Shown here in pieces: positions 50,180 to 60,101 of a stretch of 64,000 nt of DNA (positions are counted from its first letter, which is position 1; each line of letters begins with the position of its first letter). A program made the position numbers and the translations under genes. Under the pieces are notes generated by a model. It did not search any database and was not told where the DNA came from. It saw only the letters and a program-made list of their open reading frames with translations. The DNA is from Rhodoblastus acidophilus (GTDB taxonomy: Bacteria; Pseudomonadota; Alphaproteobacteria; Rhizobiales; Beijerinckiaceae). Location of the stretch: the NCBI RefSeq assembly GCF_900187365.1, contig NZ_FYDG01000003.1, positions 248,001-312,000 on the forward strand, given 5' to 3'.

Positions 50180-50662
50180 ATGCCGCTGACCTTCGCTTAT
50201 GGCTCGAATCTCTGCGTCGCCTCGATGGCGGCGCGCTGTCCGCGCGCGAAAAGGCTCGGGCTGGCGCGGCTGCCCAAATTCCGCTTCGCTTTGCTGCCCA
50301 ACGGCTTCGCCACGCTGGTCCGCGATCCCGCCGCGATGACGCCCGGCGTGTTGTGGGAGGTGAGCTTCGGCGACCTCGCCGCGCTCGACCGCTATGAGGG
50401 CGTTGCGGAAGGCGGCTATGAGAAGCTCGTCCTGCCGGTGATCCGCGACAAGGGCGGGGCCGTCCGCGTGCTGGTCTATCTGGGCCGCCCCAATGGCAGC
50501 CGCGAGCGCGCGCCGCCCGGTTATATGGAGAGCATCGTCGCCGCCGCCGCCGAACAGGGCCTGCCGCGCGACCACGTTGAATTTCTGCGCGCCTGCGGCG
50601 GCCTCGTGCCCGAAACGCCCCCGCCTAAATTCCGCGCCATCAAGAACGAGAAGATAATATGA
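50180..50662 (+). CDS. Gamma-glutamylcyclotransferase-like protein
   Basis: 160 residues. YGSN signature in FAYGSNLCVASMAARC, then GVLWEVSFGDLAALDRYEG with the conserved catalytic Glu region. The family cyclises gamma-glutamyl amines to 5-oxoproline. It overlaps panC by 4 bases, so probably co-transcribed. The biochemical substrate is uncertain. Confidence 0.87.
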   Translation: MPLTFAYGSNLCVASMAARCPRAKRLGLARLPKFRFALLPNGFATLVRDPAAMTPGVLWEVSFGDLAALDRYEGVAEGGYEKLVLPVIRDKGGAVRVLVYLGRPNGSRERAPPGYMESIVAAAAEQGLPRDHVEFLRACGGLVPETPPPKFRAIKNEKII

Positions 50663-51504
50663 CCCAGATTTTCCGCACCGTCGCCGAACTGCGCGCCAAT
50701 GGCGCGCGCTGGCGCGGGCAGGGCGAGCGCATCGCCCTGGTTCCCACCATGGGGGCGCTGCACGCCGGACATCTCTCGCTGGTGCAAGCCGCGCGCGAAC
50801 AGCGCTGCGCCCGCGTGGTCGTCAGCATTTTCGTCAACCCCACCCAATTCGCCGCCAATGAGGATTTCGGCGCCTATCCCCGCACCTTTGACGCGGATTT
50901 GGAGAAGCTCGCCAGCGTCGGCGTCGACGCCTGTTTCGCGCCCACGCCGGACGAGATGTACCCGTCGGGCTTCTGCACGAAAATCATTCCCGGCGGCCCG
51001 GCGCTGGCGGGGCTGGAGGACCGGTTCCGGCCCGAGCATTTCGCCGGCGTCGCGCAAGTGGTGACCAAGCTGCTCAACGCCGCCCAGGCCGATTGCGCCT
51101 GTTTTGGCGAGAAGGACTACCAGCAGCTCGCGGTCATCCGCCAGATGGCCGGGGATCTCGATATTCCCACCGAGATTCATGGCGTACCCATCCTGCGCGA
51201 AGCCGACGGCCTCGCCCTGTCGTCGCGCAACGTCTATCTGAGCGCGGACGAGCGCAAGCGCGCGGCGCTGCTGTCGCAAGTGCTGCGCGACACGGCGGAA
51301 CGGCTGCGGGCGGGCGGCGAGGTTGCGGCCGTTTGCGCCGAAGCGTCGCGCCGGATCGCAGAGGGCGGCTTCGCGGTCGATTATTTCGAGGCGCGCCACG
51401 CCGCCACGCTTGCGCCGCTTGCAACCCTGGCCGAGGGGCCGGCGCGTTTGCTGGTCGCCGCCCGGTTGGGCAAGACCCGGCTGATCGACAATTGCGCGAT
51501 CTGA
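50659..51504 (+). CDS. panC: Pantothenate synthetase PanC
   Basis: 281 residues. ATP-dependent condensation of pantoate with beta-alanine. HIGH-type motif PTMGALHAGHLSLVQAA, IFVNPTQF, the binding loop FGEKDYQQLAVIRQM, and ALSSRNVYLS. The start overlaps the previous stop. panB/panD are not adjacent. Confidence 0.96.
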   Translation: MTQIFRTVAELRANGARWRGQGERIALVPTMGALHAGHLSLVQAAREQRCARVVVSIFVNPTQFAANEDFGAYPRTFDADLEKLASVGVDACFAPTPDEMYPSGFCTKIIPGGPALAGLEDRFRPEHFAGVAQVVTKLLNAAQADCACFGEKDYQQLAVIRQMAGDLDIPTEIHGVPILREADGLALSSRNVYLSADERKRAALLSQVLRDTAERLRAGGEVAAVCAEASRRIAEGGFAVDYFEARHAATLAPLATLAEGPARLLVAARLGKTRLIDNCAI

Positions 51505-51611
51505 ACGCAAACTTTACCACGCGCGCCAATAAAAACGGCGAACTGACGCAACGTCATTGTTGTTAACCCGAAGCTCACGCCCGCCCCGCAGGCTTGTGCG
51601 CAAGTGCTCAG

Positions 51612-51641
51612 GCCCGGGCCGCTGGTCCGGGCGCGTCGCCG
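51612..51641 (+). promoter_or_regulatory. Leader hairpin element, second copy
   Basis: GCCCGG (51612-51617) pairs with CCGGGC (51627-51632) around GCCGCTGGT, followed by GTCGCCGG. The first copy at 12050-12080 has the same loop core and tail but a different stem pair (T-A replaced by C-G), i.e. compensated. It ends 12 bases before the DUF805 start codon. Confidence 0.45.
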
Positions 51642-51652
51642 GGAGTTGCGTC

Positions 51653-52342
51653 ATGAATCTTTCCGTGCCGGAGTTACTGTTCGCCTTCAAGGGCCGCATC
51701 GGGCGTGGCTCGTTTGCTGTCGTTTTCGTCGGTCAACTCATTTTCAATCTTGTCTATTCTGCGCTGTTCATGCCCAAGCTCACGGCGCTTGGCCTCGCCG
51801 CGCCGACGGGCGCGCCGCCCAGCCTGGACGCGCTGCGGACGTCCCTCTCCGCCAGTCTGCTGATGATGGCGATCGGCGTCGTCTCGCTGTGGATCAGCCT
51901 GGCGATCCAGGCCAAGCGGCTGCATGATTTCGGTTGGAGCGGCTGGTGGCAGGGCGCGCCGGCGGCTGTTGGCCTTGGCTGCGGCGTCGCCTGCGGACTG
52001 CTGACCGTCGCCGGCTTCAAGGCGGCGGGCGTCCTGTTGGCGCTGCTGGGCGTGGCGGCGGCTGGCCTGGGCGGTCTCGGCCTGCTCGGCATAATGCTGT
52101 TCCGCAAGGGCGATCCGGGCGAAAACGCGTTTGACGGCGAGGAACCGGACGAGCGCCCGCGTCCGCAGGAGGCCGCCGCCTCAGTCCGCGTCGAAGCGCG
52201 CGAAACCGCCGCGCCGGCCGCGCAAGCCGTCGCGCGCGCTGCCGCGCCGAAGCGCGTCGGCGTCGCCGACGAAATCCTGCTGATGACGTACCGGCCGCCG
52301 CAGGATCGGCGTGCGACGTTCGGCCGCCGCACGGCGGCCTGA
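51653..52342 (+). CDS. DUF805 membrane protein
   Basis: 229 residues. LFAFKGRIGRGSFAVVFVGQLIFN is the DUF805 signature, followed by four membrane segments (LLMMAIGVVSLWISLAIQAKRLHDFGWSGWW among them, with the conserved KRLHDFGxSGWW). The C-terminal ~65 residues are Ala/Arg/Pro-rich and disordered. Start at 51653 (MNLSVPELL). Function unknown. Confidence 0.88.
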   Translation: MNLSVPELLFAFKGRIGRGSFAVVFVGQLIFNLVYSALFMPKLTALGLAAPTGAPPSLDALRTSLSASLLMMAIGVVSLWISLAIQAKRLHDFGWSGWWQGAPAAVGLGCGVACGLLTVAGFKAAGVLLALLGVAAAGLGGLGLLGIMLFRKGDPGENAFDGEEPDERPRPQEAAASVRVEARETAAPAAQAVARAAAPKRVGVADEILLMTYRPPQDRRATFGRRTAA

Positions 52343-52430
52343 AGGCGCCGCTTTTTCCAGTGGGCTAGCGGCGCCTCTTTTTGTAGCGGGCTGGCGGCGC
52401 CGCCTTTTCCAATGGGCTGGCGGCGCCCCT
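52343..52430 (+). repeat. Tandem 25-26 bp repeats that form successive terminator hairpins
   Basis: Three imperfect copies of GCGGCGCC + T-rich + GGGCTGG (starting ~52343, 52368, 52394) and a partial fourth. Adjacent copies pair: GGCGCCGC (52344-52351) with GCGGCGCC (52368-52375), followed by TCTTTTT. The first unit is thus a Rho-independent terminator of the DUF805 gene that has been duplicated. Confidence 0.7.
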
Positions 52431-52491
52431 TGCCGGCCGCGCCGCGCCGCCGCATCCTGTCGACCGGATTCGTTTGAGCAAGGCTGGCGCG

Positions 52492-53109
52492 ATGCGCGTT
52501 CTCATCGTCGACGATCATCCTGTGGTGGTGTCCGGCTGCAAGGCTCTGCTGGCGGCGGAGCCGGGCGCGGAGATTTTCGCCGCGGGGGACGCCGAAACCG
52601 GCTTCGCGGCGTTTTGCGCGCATCAGCCCGATGTCTGCGTGCTCGACATCAACCTGCCGGGCCTGTCGGGCTTCGATCTGGCGCAACGCATTCTCAAACA
52701 CGACCCCGAAGCCAAGCTGGTCGTGTTCAGCATGAACGACGACCCCGCCTTCGCCGCCCGCGCCATTCAGGCTGGCGCGCGCGGCTATATCGCCAAGAAC
52801 GACGATCCCTTGCTGTTCCTGCCGGCGTTGAAGCGGGTCTGCGCCGGCGAAACCTGGCTGCCGGCCGAGCTGGCGCGGAAAATGGCCTTTGCCCGCGCGC
52901 AATCGCCGCTGTCCGGCCTTTCCGCGCGAGAGGTTGAGATCCTTCGTCTCCTGGCGGCGGGCGACGACATTGGCGGGATCGCCGACAAGCTCGGCGTGTC
53001 CGCGAAAACCATCGCCAACAATTGCACGGCGCTCAAGGCCAAACTCGGCGCGCGCAGCTCCATGGACCTGATGCGCGCCGCCATCGAGGCGCTGCGCAGC
53101 CCACATTGA
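52492..53109 (+). CDS. NarL/FixJ-type response regulator
   Basis: 205 residues. Receiver domain: VLIVDDHPVVV, phospho-acceptor Asp in VLDINLPGLSG, and Lys in YIAKNDDP. C-terminal LuxR HTH: LSAREVEILRLLAAGDDIGGIADKLGVSAKTIANN. No histidine kinase is adjacent, so it is an orphan. The ATG at 52492 begins the receiver fold; a TTG 18 bases earlier is the alternative. Confidence 0.92.
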   Translation: MRVLIVDDHPVVVSGCKALLAAEPGAEIFAAGDAETGFAAFCAHQPDVCVLDINLPGLSGFDLAQRILKHDPEAKLVVFSMNDDPAFAARAIQAGARGYIAKNDDPLLFLPALKRVCAGETWLPAELARKMAFARAQSPLSGLSAREVEILRLLAAGDDIGGIADKLGVSAKTIANNCTALKAKLGARSSMDLMRAAIEALRSPH

Positions 53110-53158
53110 TGTTGCGGCGCGCTCGGCCTAGATTGAGGCGTATTGGGTGGAGGAACTG

Positions 53159-53539
53159 ATGAAAATTCGCAGCTTTGTTTTCGCGGCGACCGTCGCGCTC
53201 GCCATGCCCGCCTACGCCGCCAAGATTCCGGCGGCGCTCGATCCTGACAAGGACGGAACCGTCGATCTCGCCGAGGCCAAGGCCGCCGCCGGCGCCCTGT
53301 TCGACAAGCTCGACAAGGATCACGAGGGCACGCTCGACATCAAGGAATTGCAGGGCCGCCTCAGCCGCGCCGATTTCGCCGGCGCCGACCCGGACAAGGA
53401 CAAAACCCTGACCAAGGACGAGTTTCTCGCGGTGGTCGAGCAGCGTTTCAACGCCGCCAATCCCGACGCCGACGGCACGCTCGACGCCAAGGAGCTGAAC
53501 GGCCCCGAGGGCAAGGCGCTCAAGAAGCTGTTGAAGTAA
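53159..53539 (+). CDS. Periplasmic EF-hand calcium-binding protein
   Basis: 126 residues with signal peptide (MKIRSFVFAATVALAMPAYAA) and four EF-hand-like loops: DPDKDGTVDLAEAK, DKDHEGTLDIKEL, DPDKDKTLTKDEF and NPDADGTLDAKEL. The first and fourth have the best DxDxDG. Presumably binds Ca2+ in the periplasm. GGAGG ribosome site. 50 bases after the response regulator. Confidence 0.88.
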   Translation: MKIRSFVFAATVALAMPAYAAKIPAALDPDKDGTVDLAEAKAAAGALFDKLDKDHEGTLDIKELQGRLSRADFAGADPDKDKTLTKDEFLAVVEQRFNAANPDADGTLDAKELNGPEGKALKKLLK

Positions 53540-53848
53540 ATAGGATTTCCAAAAGAACAGCGATCTTTTGGCCCATGATCCGAAAGATCGCCGGCTTGCG
53601 GAGGCCCGAAGCGAAAGGAAACGGCGGGCGCCAGACCTTGGGAGGTCGGCTTTACAAAACGCGGCGCCCGCCGCACTCCCATAGCTAGCATGAGGGCGGG
53701 CGCGGCGACATTGGAATGAATCCCGAAAGCGCGGGAAAAGCTCCCGCTTCGCCGACGAAGCTGCGGTCGGCCCGCGCAAAACCGATAAAACTCGCCTTCT
53801 CCAAGCCGCCGTGCTAATCGCGGAGTCCGCAAAAACGGGGAAGGGGCG
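53540..53848. ncRNA. Structured intergenic region, possible small RNA
   Basis: No convincing gene in 309 bases. Three perfect inverted repeats: GCGATCTTT/AAAGATCGC (53560-53568/53583-53591), CGGCGGGCGCC/GGCGCCCGCCG (53622-53632/53663-53673) enclosing ACC/GGT pairs, and GCGGGA/TCCCGC (53731-53736/53742-53747). It could be a terminator plus sRNA or a mosaic repeat; nothing matches a known RNA family that I can name. Confidence 0.3.
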
Positions 53849-54610
53849 ATGGCCGATATTTTCCGCGAAGTCGATGAAGACGTTCGCAGCGACAAACTGT
53901 CCAGGACCTGGGCGCGATATTCCATCTTCGTTTATGGCGCGGCGGCCGCGATTGTGATCGGCACGGCGGCGTTCGCCTATTTGCGTCATGAGCGGACCGT
54001 CGCCGCCGAAGCCGCGGGCGCCCGCTACGCCGCCGCGCAGGAATTAGCCGCCGCCGGCAAGTCCGCCGAGGCCGCCGCCGCCTTCGCCGCCCTGGCCAAG
54101 GACGCGCCCGAGGGCGTGCGCGCGCTCGGCCAGTTGCGCGCCGCCGAGGAGCAGGGGCTCGTCGACCGCGACGGCGCGGTGAAGGCGTTTGACGCGCTGG
54201 CCGCCGATTCCGCCGTTCCCGGCCTGTTGCAGGAGGTGGCGCGGCTGCGCGCCGGGCTGCTGCGCGCCGACGTGGCCGACAAGGCCGAACTCGAATCCCG
54301 ATTCGGCCCGTTGCTCAATGGCGCCTTCCGGTCTTCGGCGCGCGAAATCCTGGCGCTGGCGGCGCTCAGGCGCGGCGATTTCGAAGACGCCGGACGGCTG
54401 CTCGACCAGCTCATCGTCGATCCCAACACGCCCGCCTCGCTGCGGCAGCGCGCCGACGCCCTGGCTTCGCTGGCGCGCGGCGGCGGCAAGTTTACGCCGC
54501 CGGCCGCAAACCGGGACAGCGGCAAGTTTACGCCGCCGTCCGCAAACGGAGACAGCGGCAAGTTTACGCCGCCGGCCGCAACGCCCGCGCCCCAAAACGA
54601 AAAGAAGTAA
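53849..54610 (+). CDS. Membrane-anchored TPR-like protein (YfgM-type) with tandem-repeat tail
   Basis: 253 residues. A single N-terminal membrane helix (YSIFVYGAAAAIVIGTAAFAYL) after a short cytoplasmic start, then TPR-like helices in the periplasm (ARYAAAQELAAAGKSAEAAAAFAALAKDAP, REILALAALRRGDFEDAGRLLDQLI). It precedes der, as YfgM does in many proteobacteria. The tail carries three tandem 36-bp repeats encoding GKFTPPxAN-type units (54487-54594). Likely a role in outer-membrane protein assembly, inferred. Confidence 0.8.
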   Translation: MADIFREVDEDVRSDKLSRTWARYSIFVYGAAAAIVIGTAAFAYLRHERTVAAEAAGARYAAAQELAAAGKSAEAAAAFAALAKDAPEGVRALGQLRAAEEQGLVDRDGAVKAFDALAADSAVPGLLQEVARLRAGLLRADVADKAELESRFGPLLNGAFRSSAREILALAALRRGDFEDAGRLLDQLIVDPNTPASLRQRADALASLARGGGKFTPPAANRDSGKFTPPSANGDSGKFTPPAATPAPQNEKK

Positions 54611-54619
54611 CCGTTCCGG

Positions 54620-56029
54620 ATGAGTTTCACAGTCGCCATCATCGGCCGCCCCAATGTCGGCAAGTCCACTCTGTTCAACCGGCTGGTCGGGAAAAAGCTC
54701 GCGCTGGTCGATGACCAGCCCGGCGTGACCCGCGACCGCCGCGCCGGAGAGGCCAGGCTCGGCGACCTGAATTTCACCGTGATCGACACGGCCGGGTTGG
54801 AGGAGGGCGATTCCGCCTCGCTGACGGGCCGTATGCGCGCCCAGACCGAGGCCGCCATCGAGGAGGCCGACGCCATCTTCTTCGTGATGGACGCCCGCGC
54901 CGGCGCGACCCCGGAGGACCGCCATTTCGCCTCATTGGTGCGCCGCGCCGGCAAGCCGGTGATCCTGCTCGCCAACAAGGCGGAAGGGCGCGTGGGCGAA
55001 GCCGGCGCCTATGAAGGCTTCGATCTCGGCCTCGGCGACCCCGTCGCGCTCTCCGCCGAGCACGGCGACGGTTTTGCGGAGCTGTTCTCCTGCCTGCTCA
55101 CCGCCTTGCCGGAAGCGACGCAACTCGCCGACGACGATGACGAGCGCCGCGAAAGGCTGGTGCTGGCCGACGACGAGGAGGGCAGCGAACTCGACCCCAC
55201 CAAACCGCTGCGCATCGCCGTGGTGGGGCGCCCCAACGCCGGCAAGTCCACCCTGATCAACCGCCTGCTCGGCGAGGATCGGCTGCTGACCGGCCCGGAG
55301 GCCGGCATCACCCGCGATTCCATCAGCGTCGATTATCTCTGGCGCGGCAGGGACGCCGAGCGGCGCTTGAAGATTTTCGACACCGCCGGCCTGCGCAAGC
55401 GCGCCAAGGTCGAGGAAAAGCTCGAAAAGCTCGCCGCCGCCGACACTTTGCGCGCCATTCGTTTCGCCGAAGTGGTGGTGGTGCTGCTCGACGCCACAAT
55501 TCCCTTTGAAAAGCAGGATCTCACCATCGTCGATCTGGTGGCGCGCGAAGGGCGCGCCCTTGTGATCGGCCTTAACAAATGGGACCTGATCGAGGACAAG
55601 GCGCACATCGTCGCCCTGCGCGAGGAGGCGGCGCGACTGCTGCCGCAGGTGCGCGGCGCGCTGGTGATGCCGGTGTCAGGCGTGCATGGCGCCGGTCTCG
55701 ACGCGCTGATGGGCGCGGTGATTTCGGCGCATGAGGTCTGGAACAAGCGTCTCTCCACCTCGCGCCTCAACCGCTGGCTGGAAGGGGTGATCGACCAGAA
55801 TCCGCCCCCGGCGGTCGCGGGACGTCGCATCAAGATTCGCTACATCACCCAGCCCAAGGCCCGGCCGCCGCATTTCGTCATTTTCGGCAACCAGCTCGAC
55901 GAATTGCCGGACTCCTATCGCCGCTTCCTGACCAACGGCCTGCGCCAGACCTTCGCCCTGCCGGGAACGCCGATTCGCATGACGCTGAAACAGGGCGATA
56001 ATCCCTACGCCAAGAAAAAGCGGCGGTAA
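54620..56029 (+). CDS. der: Ribosome-assembly GTPase Der (EngA)
   Basis: 469 residues with two GTPase domains: P-loops GRPNVGKST (~8-16) and GRPNAGKST (~203-211), switch regions DTAGLEEGD and [24 protein letters not shown] and LNKWDL, and a C-terminal KH-like domain ([25 protein letters not shown]). Needed for 50S assembly. 9 bases after the TPR gene, so co-transcribed. Confidence 0.97.
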   Translation: MSFTVAIIGRPNVGKSTLFNRLVGKKLALVDDQPGVTRDRRAGEARLGDLNFTVIDTAGLEEGDSASLTGRMRAQTEAAIEEADAIFFVMDARAGATPEDRHFASLVRRAGKPVILLANKAEGRVGEAGAYEGFDLGLGDPVALSAEHGDGFAELFSCLLTALPEATQLADDDDERRERLVLADDEEGSELDPTKPLRIAVVGRPNAGKSTLINRLLGEDRLLTGPEAGITRDSISVDYLWRGRDAERRLKIFDTAGLRKRAKVEEKLEKLAAADTLRAIRFAEVVVVLLDATIPFEKQDLTIVDLVAREGRALVIGLNKWDLIEDKAHIVALREEAARLLPQVRGALVMPVSGVHGAGLDALMGAVISAHEVWNKRLSTSRLNRWLEGVIDQNPPPAVAGRRIKIRYITQPKARPPHFVIFGNQLDELPDSYRRFLTNGLRQTFALPGTPIRMTLKQGDNPYAKKKRR

Positions 56030-56040
56030 CGGCGCAGCCC

Positions 56041-56505
56041 ATGGAGCTGGAGCTTTTCGTCGACGCCGACGCCTGTCCGGTCAAGGACGAGTGTTACAAG
56101 GTCGCGGCGCGGCACGGCCTCAAAGTGTTCCTGGTCGCCAACCGCCTGTTTCAGGCGCCTCGCCACCCGATGATCGAGCGCGTGCTGGTTCCACAAGGGC
56201 CGGACGTCGCCGACGACTGGATCGCCGAGCGCGCCGACGCGCGCAAAATCGTCGTCACCGCCGACATTCCGCTGGCCGCCCGCTGCGTCAAGGCCGGCGC
56301 CTTCGTGCTGGCGCCGAACGGCAAGATTTTCGACGATTCGTCGATCGGCATGGCGCTGGCGATGCGCAATCTGATGGACGACTTGCGGTCCAGCGGCGAG
56401 GTTACGGGCGGCCCCAAGGGCTTTTCGCCGCGCGACCGCTCGGCCTTTCTGTCGGCGCTGGAGCGTTGCGTGCAGCAGGCGCGCAAGCGGATGGCGCCGG
56501 GCTGA
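56041..56505 (+). CDS. YaiI/YqxD family protein (DUF188)
   Basis: 154 residues. DUF188 hallmarks: LFVDADACPVKDECYKVAARHGL, DDWIAERADARKIVVTADIPLAARC, FDDSSIGMALAMRNLMDDLR and GGPKGFSPRDRSAFLSALE. PIN-like fold, function unknown. 11 bases after der. Confidence 0.95.
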   Translation: MELELFVDADACPVKDECYKVAARHGLKVFLVANRLFQAPRHPMIERVLVPQGPDVADDWIAERADARKIVVTADIPLAARCVKAGAFVLAPNGKIFDDSSIGMALAMRNLMDDLRSSGEVTGGPKGFSPRDRSAFLSALERCVQQARKRMAPG

Positions 56506-56525
56506 ACAGCGACCCGGTTGCGGCG

Positions 56526-57044
56526 TCAGCGCGGATTGAACACCGCCAGCGTCACCTTGCCAAAAGTTTTCAGCGCCATGATGCGCGCCAGCCGCCCCGC
56601 CGCCGGTACGTTGTAGCGCAGGAACGGCGCGTTCGGGTTTTCGTTGGCGGCGTAGCGCTGTGCGCTTTCGCCCAGGCAGGAGTCCAACGTCGCCTTGATG
56701 TCGGCGAGATCCAGCTTTTCCGCCTGACAGGCGTAGGACACTTCGGCGATCTTCTTCTTGTCGAGAATTTCGCAGCTTCCAAACAGCGGCGCCGGCACGG
56801 CGTAAGCCGTGAGCGCGTCCTCCTCGCGCGCGACGCCGCCGCGCAATGCGGCGAATCCGTCAGGGGCTGCGGCGATCACCGCCTTGAAGGCCGGGCAATC
56901 GAACGCGCGGTCGTCCACTTCGGCGGCGGGTGCGCGGCGGTCGAGCGCGCCGCTTTCCTCAATCGACTGCCCCTGGGCGAGAACGGGACCGCCCCCGGCC
57001 TGAAACAGGACGAGGGCGGCGAGAGCGGCGGCGCGGGTCTTCAT
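56526..57044 (-). CDS. Exported hypothetical protein
   Basis: 172 residues with signal peptide ([24 protein letters not shown]). Three cysteines in the mature part ([21 protein letters not shown]), possibly disulfide-bonded, plus a fourth (DSCLGES). No family recognised. The ATG at 57044 overlaps the citrate synthase stop (ATGA), so translation is coupled to gltA. Confidence 0.7.
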   Translation of the reverse strand: MKTRAAALAALVLFQAGGGPVLAQGQSIEESGALDRRAPAAEVDDRAFDCPAFKAVIAAAPDGFAALRGGVAREEDALTAYAVPAPLFGSCEILDKKKIAEVSYACQAEKLDLADIKATLDSCLGESAQRYAANENPNAPFLRYNVPAAGRLARIMALKTFGKVTLAVFNPR

Positions 57045-58330
57045 CCGCGCGAAGAGATCTTCACGTATTGGCGGCACGGTTCGCCGGTATAGAGCTGGCG
57101 CGGACGGCCGATCTTCTGGTGCGGATCCTCGATCATTTCCTTCCACTGCGCGATCCAGCCGACGGTGCGGGCCAGCGCGAACAGCACGGTGAACATCGAG
57201 ACCGGGAAGCCCATCGCCTTGAGCGTGATGCCCGAGTAGAAGTCGATATTCGGATAGAGCTTCTTCTCGATGAAATAGTCGTCGTGAAGCGCGATGCGCT
57301 CCAATTCCACGGCGACGTCGAGCAGGGGATCGTCCTTGATGCCGAGCTCGCCCAGAACCTCATGGCAAGTCTTGGCCATCAGTTTCGCGCGGGGATCGTA
57401 GTTCTTGTAAACGCGGTGGCCGAAACCCATCAGGCGGAACGGATCGTTCTTGTCCTTGGCCTTGGCGATGAACTTGGGAATATTGTCGACGTGGCCGATC
57501 TCGGTCAGCATCTTCAGCGCGGCTTCATTGGCGCCGCCATGGGCGGGACCCCACAGGCAGGCGATGCCGGCGGCGATGCAGGCGAAGGGATTCGCGCCCG
57601 AGGAGCCGGCCAGACGGACCGTGGAGGTCGAGGCGTTCTGCTCGTGATCGGCGTGCAGGATGAAGATGCGGTCGAGCGCGCGCGAGAGCACCGGATTGAC
57701 CTTGTATTCCTCGCACGGCACGCCGAAGCACATGCGCAGGAAGTTCGACGTATAGTCGAGGTCGTTCTTCGGGAACATGAAGGGCTGGCCGATATTGTAC
57801 TTGTAGGCCATGGCCGCGATGGTCGGGATCTTCGCGATGATGCGGACGGTCGCGACCTGACGCTGCACCGGATCGGTGATGTCGATCGAGTCGTGATAGA
57901 AGGCCGAAAGCGCGCCGATGCAGGCCACCATGACCGCCATCGGATGGGCGTCGCGGCGGAAGCCCTGGTAGAACCGGGCCATCTGCTCATGCACCATGGT
58001 GTGGCGCGAGATGCGGTAATCGAATTCCGCCTTCTGCGCCGGAGTCGGCAGTTCGCCGTTCAGCAGCAGGTAGCAGGTCTCCATGAAATCGCCGCCTTCG
58101 GCGAGCTGTTCGATCGGATAGCCGCGATAGAGCAGCACGCCTTCGTCGCCGTCGATATAGGTGATCTTCGATTCGCAAGAGGCGGTCGAGGTGAAGCCCG
58201 GATCGTAAGTAAACATTCCGGTCTGCGCATAGAGCTTGCCGATATCGGCAACGGCCGGACCAACCGATCCGTGCTTGATCGGCATGTCGACGACCTTACC
58301 GTCGACCGAGAATTGTGCTGTATCGCCCAT
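57041..58330 (-). CDS. gltA: Citrate synthase GltA
   Basis: 429 residues. Condenses acetyl-CoA and oxaloacetate. The type-II (hexameric) form has an extended N-terminal domain ([19 protein letters not shown]). Active-site signatures: [37 protein letters not shown] and the catalytic Asp region [20 protein letters not shown] ribosome site before the ATG at 58330. Confidence 0.97.
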   Translation of the reverse strand: MGDTAQFSVDGKVVDMPIKHGSVGPAVADIGKLYAQTGMFTYDPGFTSTASCESKITYIDGDEGVLLYRGYPIEQLAEGGDFMETCYLLLNGELPTPAQKAEFDYRISRHTMVHEQMARFYQGFRRDAHPMAVMVACIGALSAFYHDSIDITDPVQRQVATVRIIAKIPTIAAMAYKYNIGQPFMFPKNDLDYTSNFLRMCFGVPCEEYKVNPVLSRALDRIFILHADHEQNASTSTVRLAGSSGANPFACIAAGIACLWGPAHGGANEAALKMLTEIGHVDNIPKFIAKAKDKNDPFRLMGFGHRVYKNYDPRAKLMAKTCHEVLGELGIKDDPLLDVAVELERIALHDDYFIEKKLYPNIDFYSGITLKAMGFPVSMFTVLFALARTVGWIAQWKEMIEDPHQKIGRPRQLYTGEPCRQYVKISSRG

Positions 58331-58558
58331 GACATCGCCCCTTTGCAAGTTCCACGTCCGCGTCTGCCGTTCGGGGAGCGCCCCGGGCGAGCCTTATTCC
58401 CATTCGCGTTCGTCGGGAGGGCTTGGACGGTAGAGCCGCGTCATTCTGTGCGCTGCTCTGGTTAGCCCAGTTGCGCGCTTGGGGCAAGATGACGCACCCT
58501 AGACCAATGGGGCGCCGCAACGCGCGGCGCCGCCAGGTCATCCGCCCCGGCCAAAAGC

Positions 58559-59992
58559 TCAGGCGGCCGCGTCGCGGATCCGCCCCAGCGCCTCGTCGCG
58601 CCCAAGCGTCTCCAAAACGTCGAAAATACCTGGTGAAGTGCCCCGCCCGGTCAGCGCCGCGCGCAGCGGCTGGGCGATCTGGCCGAGCTTGGCGCCGGTC
58701 TCCGCGACATAGGCGCGCACCACCTCCTCGGCGGCGTGCGCGGTCCAGTCCGGCAGCGCCTCGAGCTTCGGCGCCAGCGCGGCGAGATGCGCCTTGGCTT
58801 CGGGCTTGAGGATTTCGCTCGCCTTGGCGTCATAGGCGAGCGGACGTTGCGCGAACAGGAAGCTGGCGCCATCCGCCAGTTCGATCAGGGTCTTGGCGCG
58901 CTCCTTGAGACCGGCCATGGCGCGCAGCAACTGCGCCTTCTTGGCGTCGTCGATCCGCGCGGCCATCGCTTCGCCATTCGGCAGATAGGGCAGGGTGTCG
59001 AGGAAAACGGCCAGCAATTTGTCGTCGGGAGTCCCGCGCATATATTGGCCGTTCATGTTTTCGAGCTTGGCGTAGTCGAATCGCGCCGGCGAGCGATGCA
59101 CCTGGTCGAGCGAAAAGGCTTCGATCAGTTCCTGCGTGGAGAAGAATTCGCGGTCGCCCTGGCTCCAGCCGAGCCGCGCCAGATAATTGCGCAGCGCCTC
59201 CGGCAGATAGCCCATGGCGCGGTAGGCGTCGACGCCGAGCGCGCCATGGCGCTTGGACAATTTGGCGCCGTCCGCCCCGTGAATCAGCGGAATATGGGCG
59301 AATGCCGGCACATCCCAGCCCATGGCCTGATAAATGTGGGTCTGGCGCGCGGCGTTGGTGAGATGGTCGTCGCCGCGAATGATCTGCGTGACGCCCATGT
59401 CGTGATCGTCGACCACAACCGCCAGCATATAGGTCGGCGTGCCGTCGGAGCGCAGAAGGATGAGATCGTCCAAATCCTTGTTGGGGAAGCGAACTTCGCC
59501 CTGCACCTTGTCCTGAATCACGGTCTCGCCCTCGCGGGGCGCCTTCAGCCGCACCACGGGTTTGCGCCCTTCGGCCAGCGCGTCGGCTTCGGCCTGCGTG
59601 CCGCCCAGGTCGCGCCAGCGCCCGTCATAGCGCGGCGGCCGGCCTTCCTTGCGGGCGAGTTCGCGCATCGCCTCCAGTTCCTGCTGCGAGGCGTAGCATT
59701 TGTAGGCGGCGCCCTTGGCGAGCATCTCCTCCGCAACCGCCCGGTGGCGGTCGGCGCGGGCGAACTGATAGATCGTCTCGCCGTCCCAATCGAGGCCGAG
59801 CCATTTCATGCCGTCGAGTATCGCGGCGATGGCGGGTTCGGTCGATCGTTCGCGGTCGGTGTCCTCAATGCGCAGCAGCATTTTTCCGCCGTTCTGGCGC
59901 GCCAGCAGCCAGTTGAACAAAGCGGTGCGCGCGCCGCCGATGTGCAGGTAGCCGGTGGGCGAGGGGGCGAAGCGCGTGATCATCTCGGACAT
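58559..59992 (-). CDS. gltX: Glutamyl-tRNA synthetase GltX
   Basis: 477 residues. Class I: HIGH-type motif [18 protein letters not shown] and KMSKS-type GAKLSKRHG. Charges tRNA-Glu, one copy of which is at 33057-33132. Discriminating enzyme vs. non-discriminating cannot be decided. Divergent from comEC, as in many Rhizobiales. Confidence 0.97.
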   Translation of the reverse strand: MSEMITRFAPSPTGYLHIGGARTALFNWLLARQNGGKMLLRIEDTDRERSTEPAIAAILDGMKWLGLDWDGETIYQFARADRHRAVAEEMLAKGAAYKCYASQQELEAMRELARKEGRPPRYDGRWRDLGGTQAEADALAEGRKPVVRLKAPREGETVIQDKVQGEVRFPNKDLDDLILLRSDGTPTYMLAVVVDDHDMGVTQIIRGDDHLTNAARQTHIYQAMGWDVPAFAHIPLIHGADGAKLSKRHGALGVDAYRAMGYLPEALRNYLARLGWSQGDREFFSTQELIEAFSLDQVHRSPARFDYAKLENMNGQYMRGTPDDKLLAVFLDTLPYLPNGEAMAARIDDAKKAQLLRAMAGLKERAKTLIELADGASFLFAQRPLAYDAKASEILKPEAKAHLAALAPKLEALPDWTAHAAEEVVRAYVAETGAKLGQIAQPLRAALTGRGTSPGIFDVLETLGRDEALGRIRDAAA

Positions 59993-60101
59993 GAAAAAAC
60001 CTTCAATTTCGCGCGCCCGGTTGGTGTCGCGGCGCGCTTGTCCCTCCTAGCATGAGGCAAATGCGCAAAAAAAGGGGCCAAGTACGGTTGAAGCGGGAGA
60101 A

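Noticed and set aside
53033-53989. Minus-strand frame spanning the EF-hand gene and the following gap
   Set aside because: Overlaps two well-supported genes and has no recognisable domain; the gap shows RNA-like inverted repeats instead.
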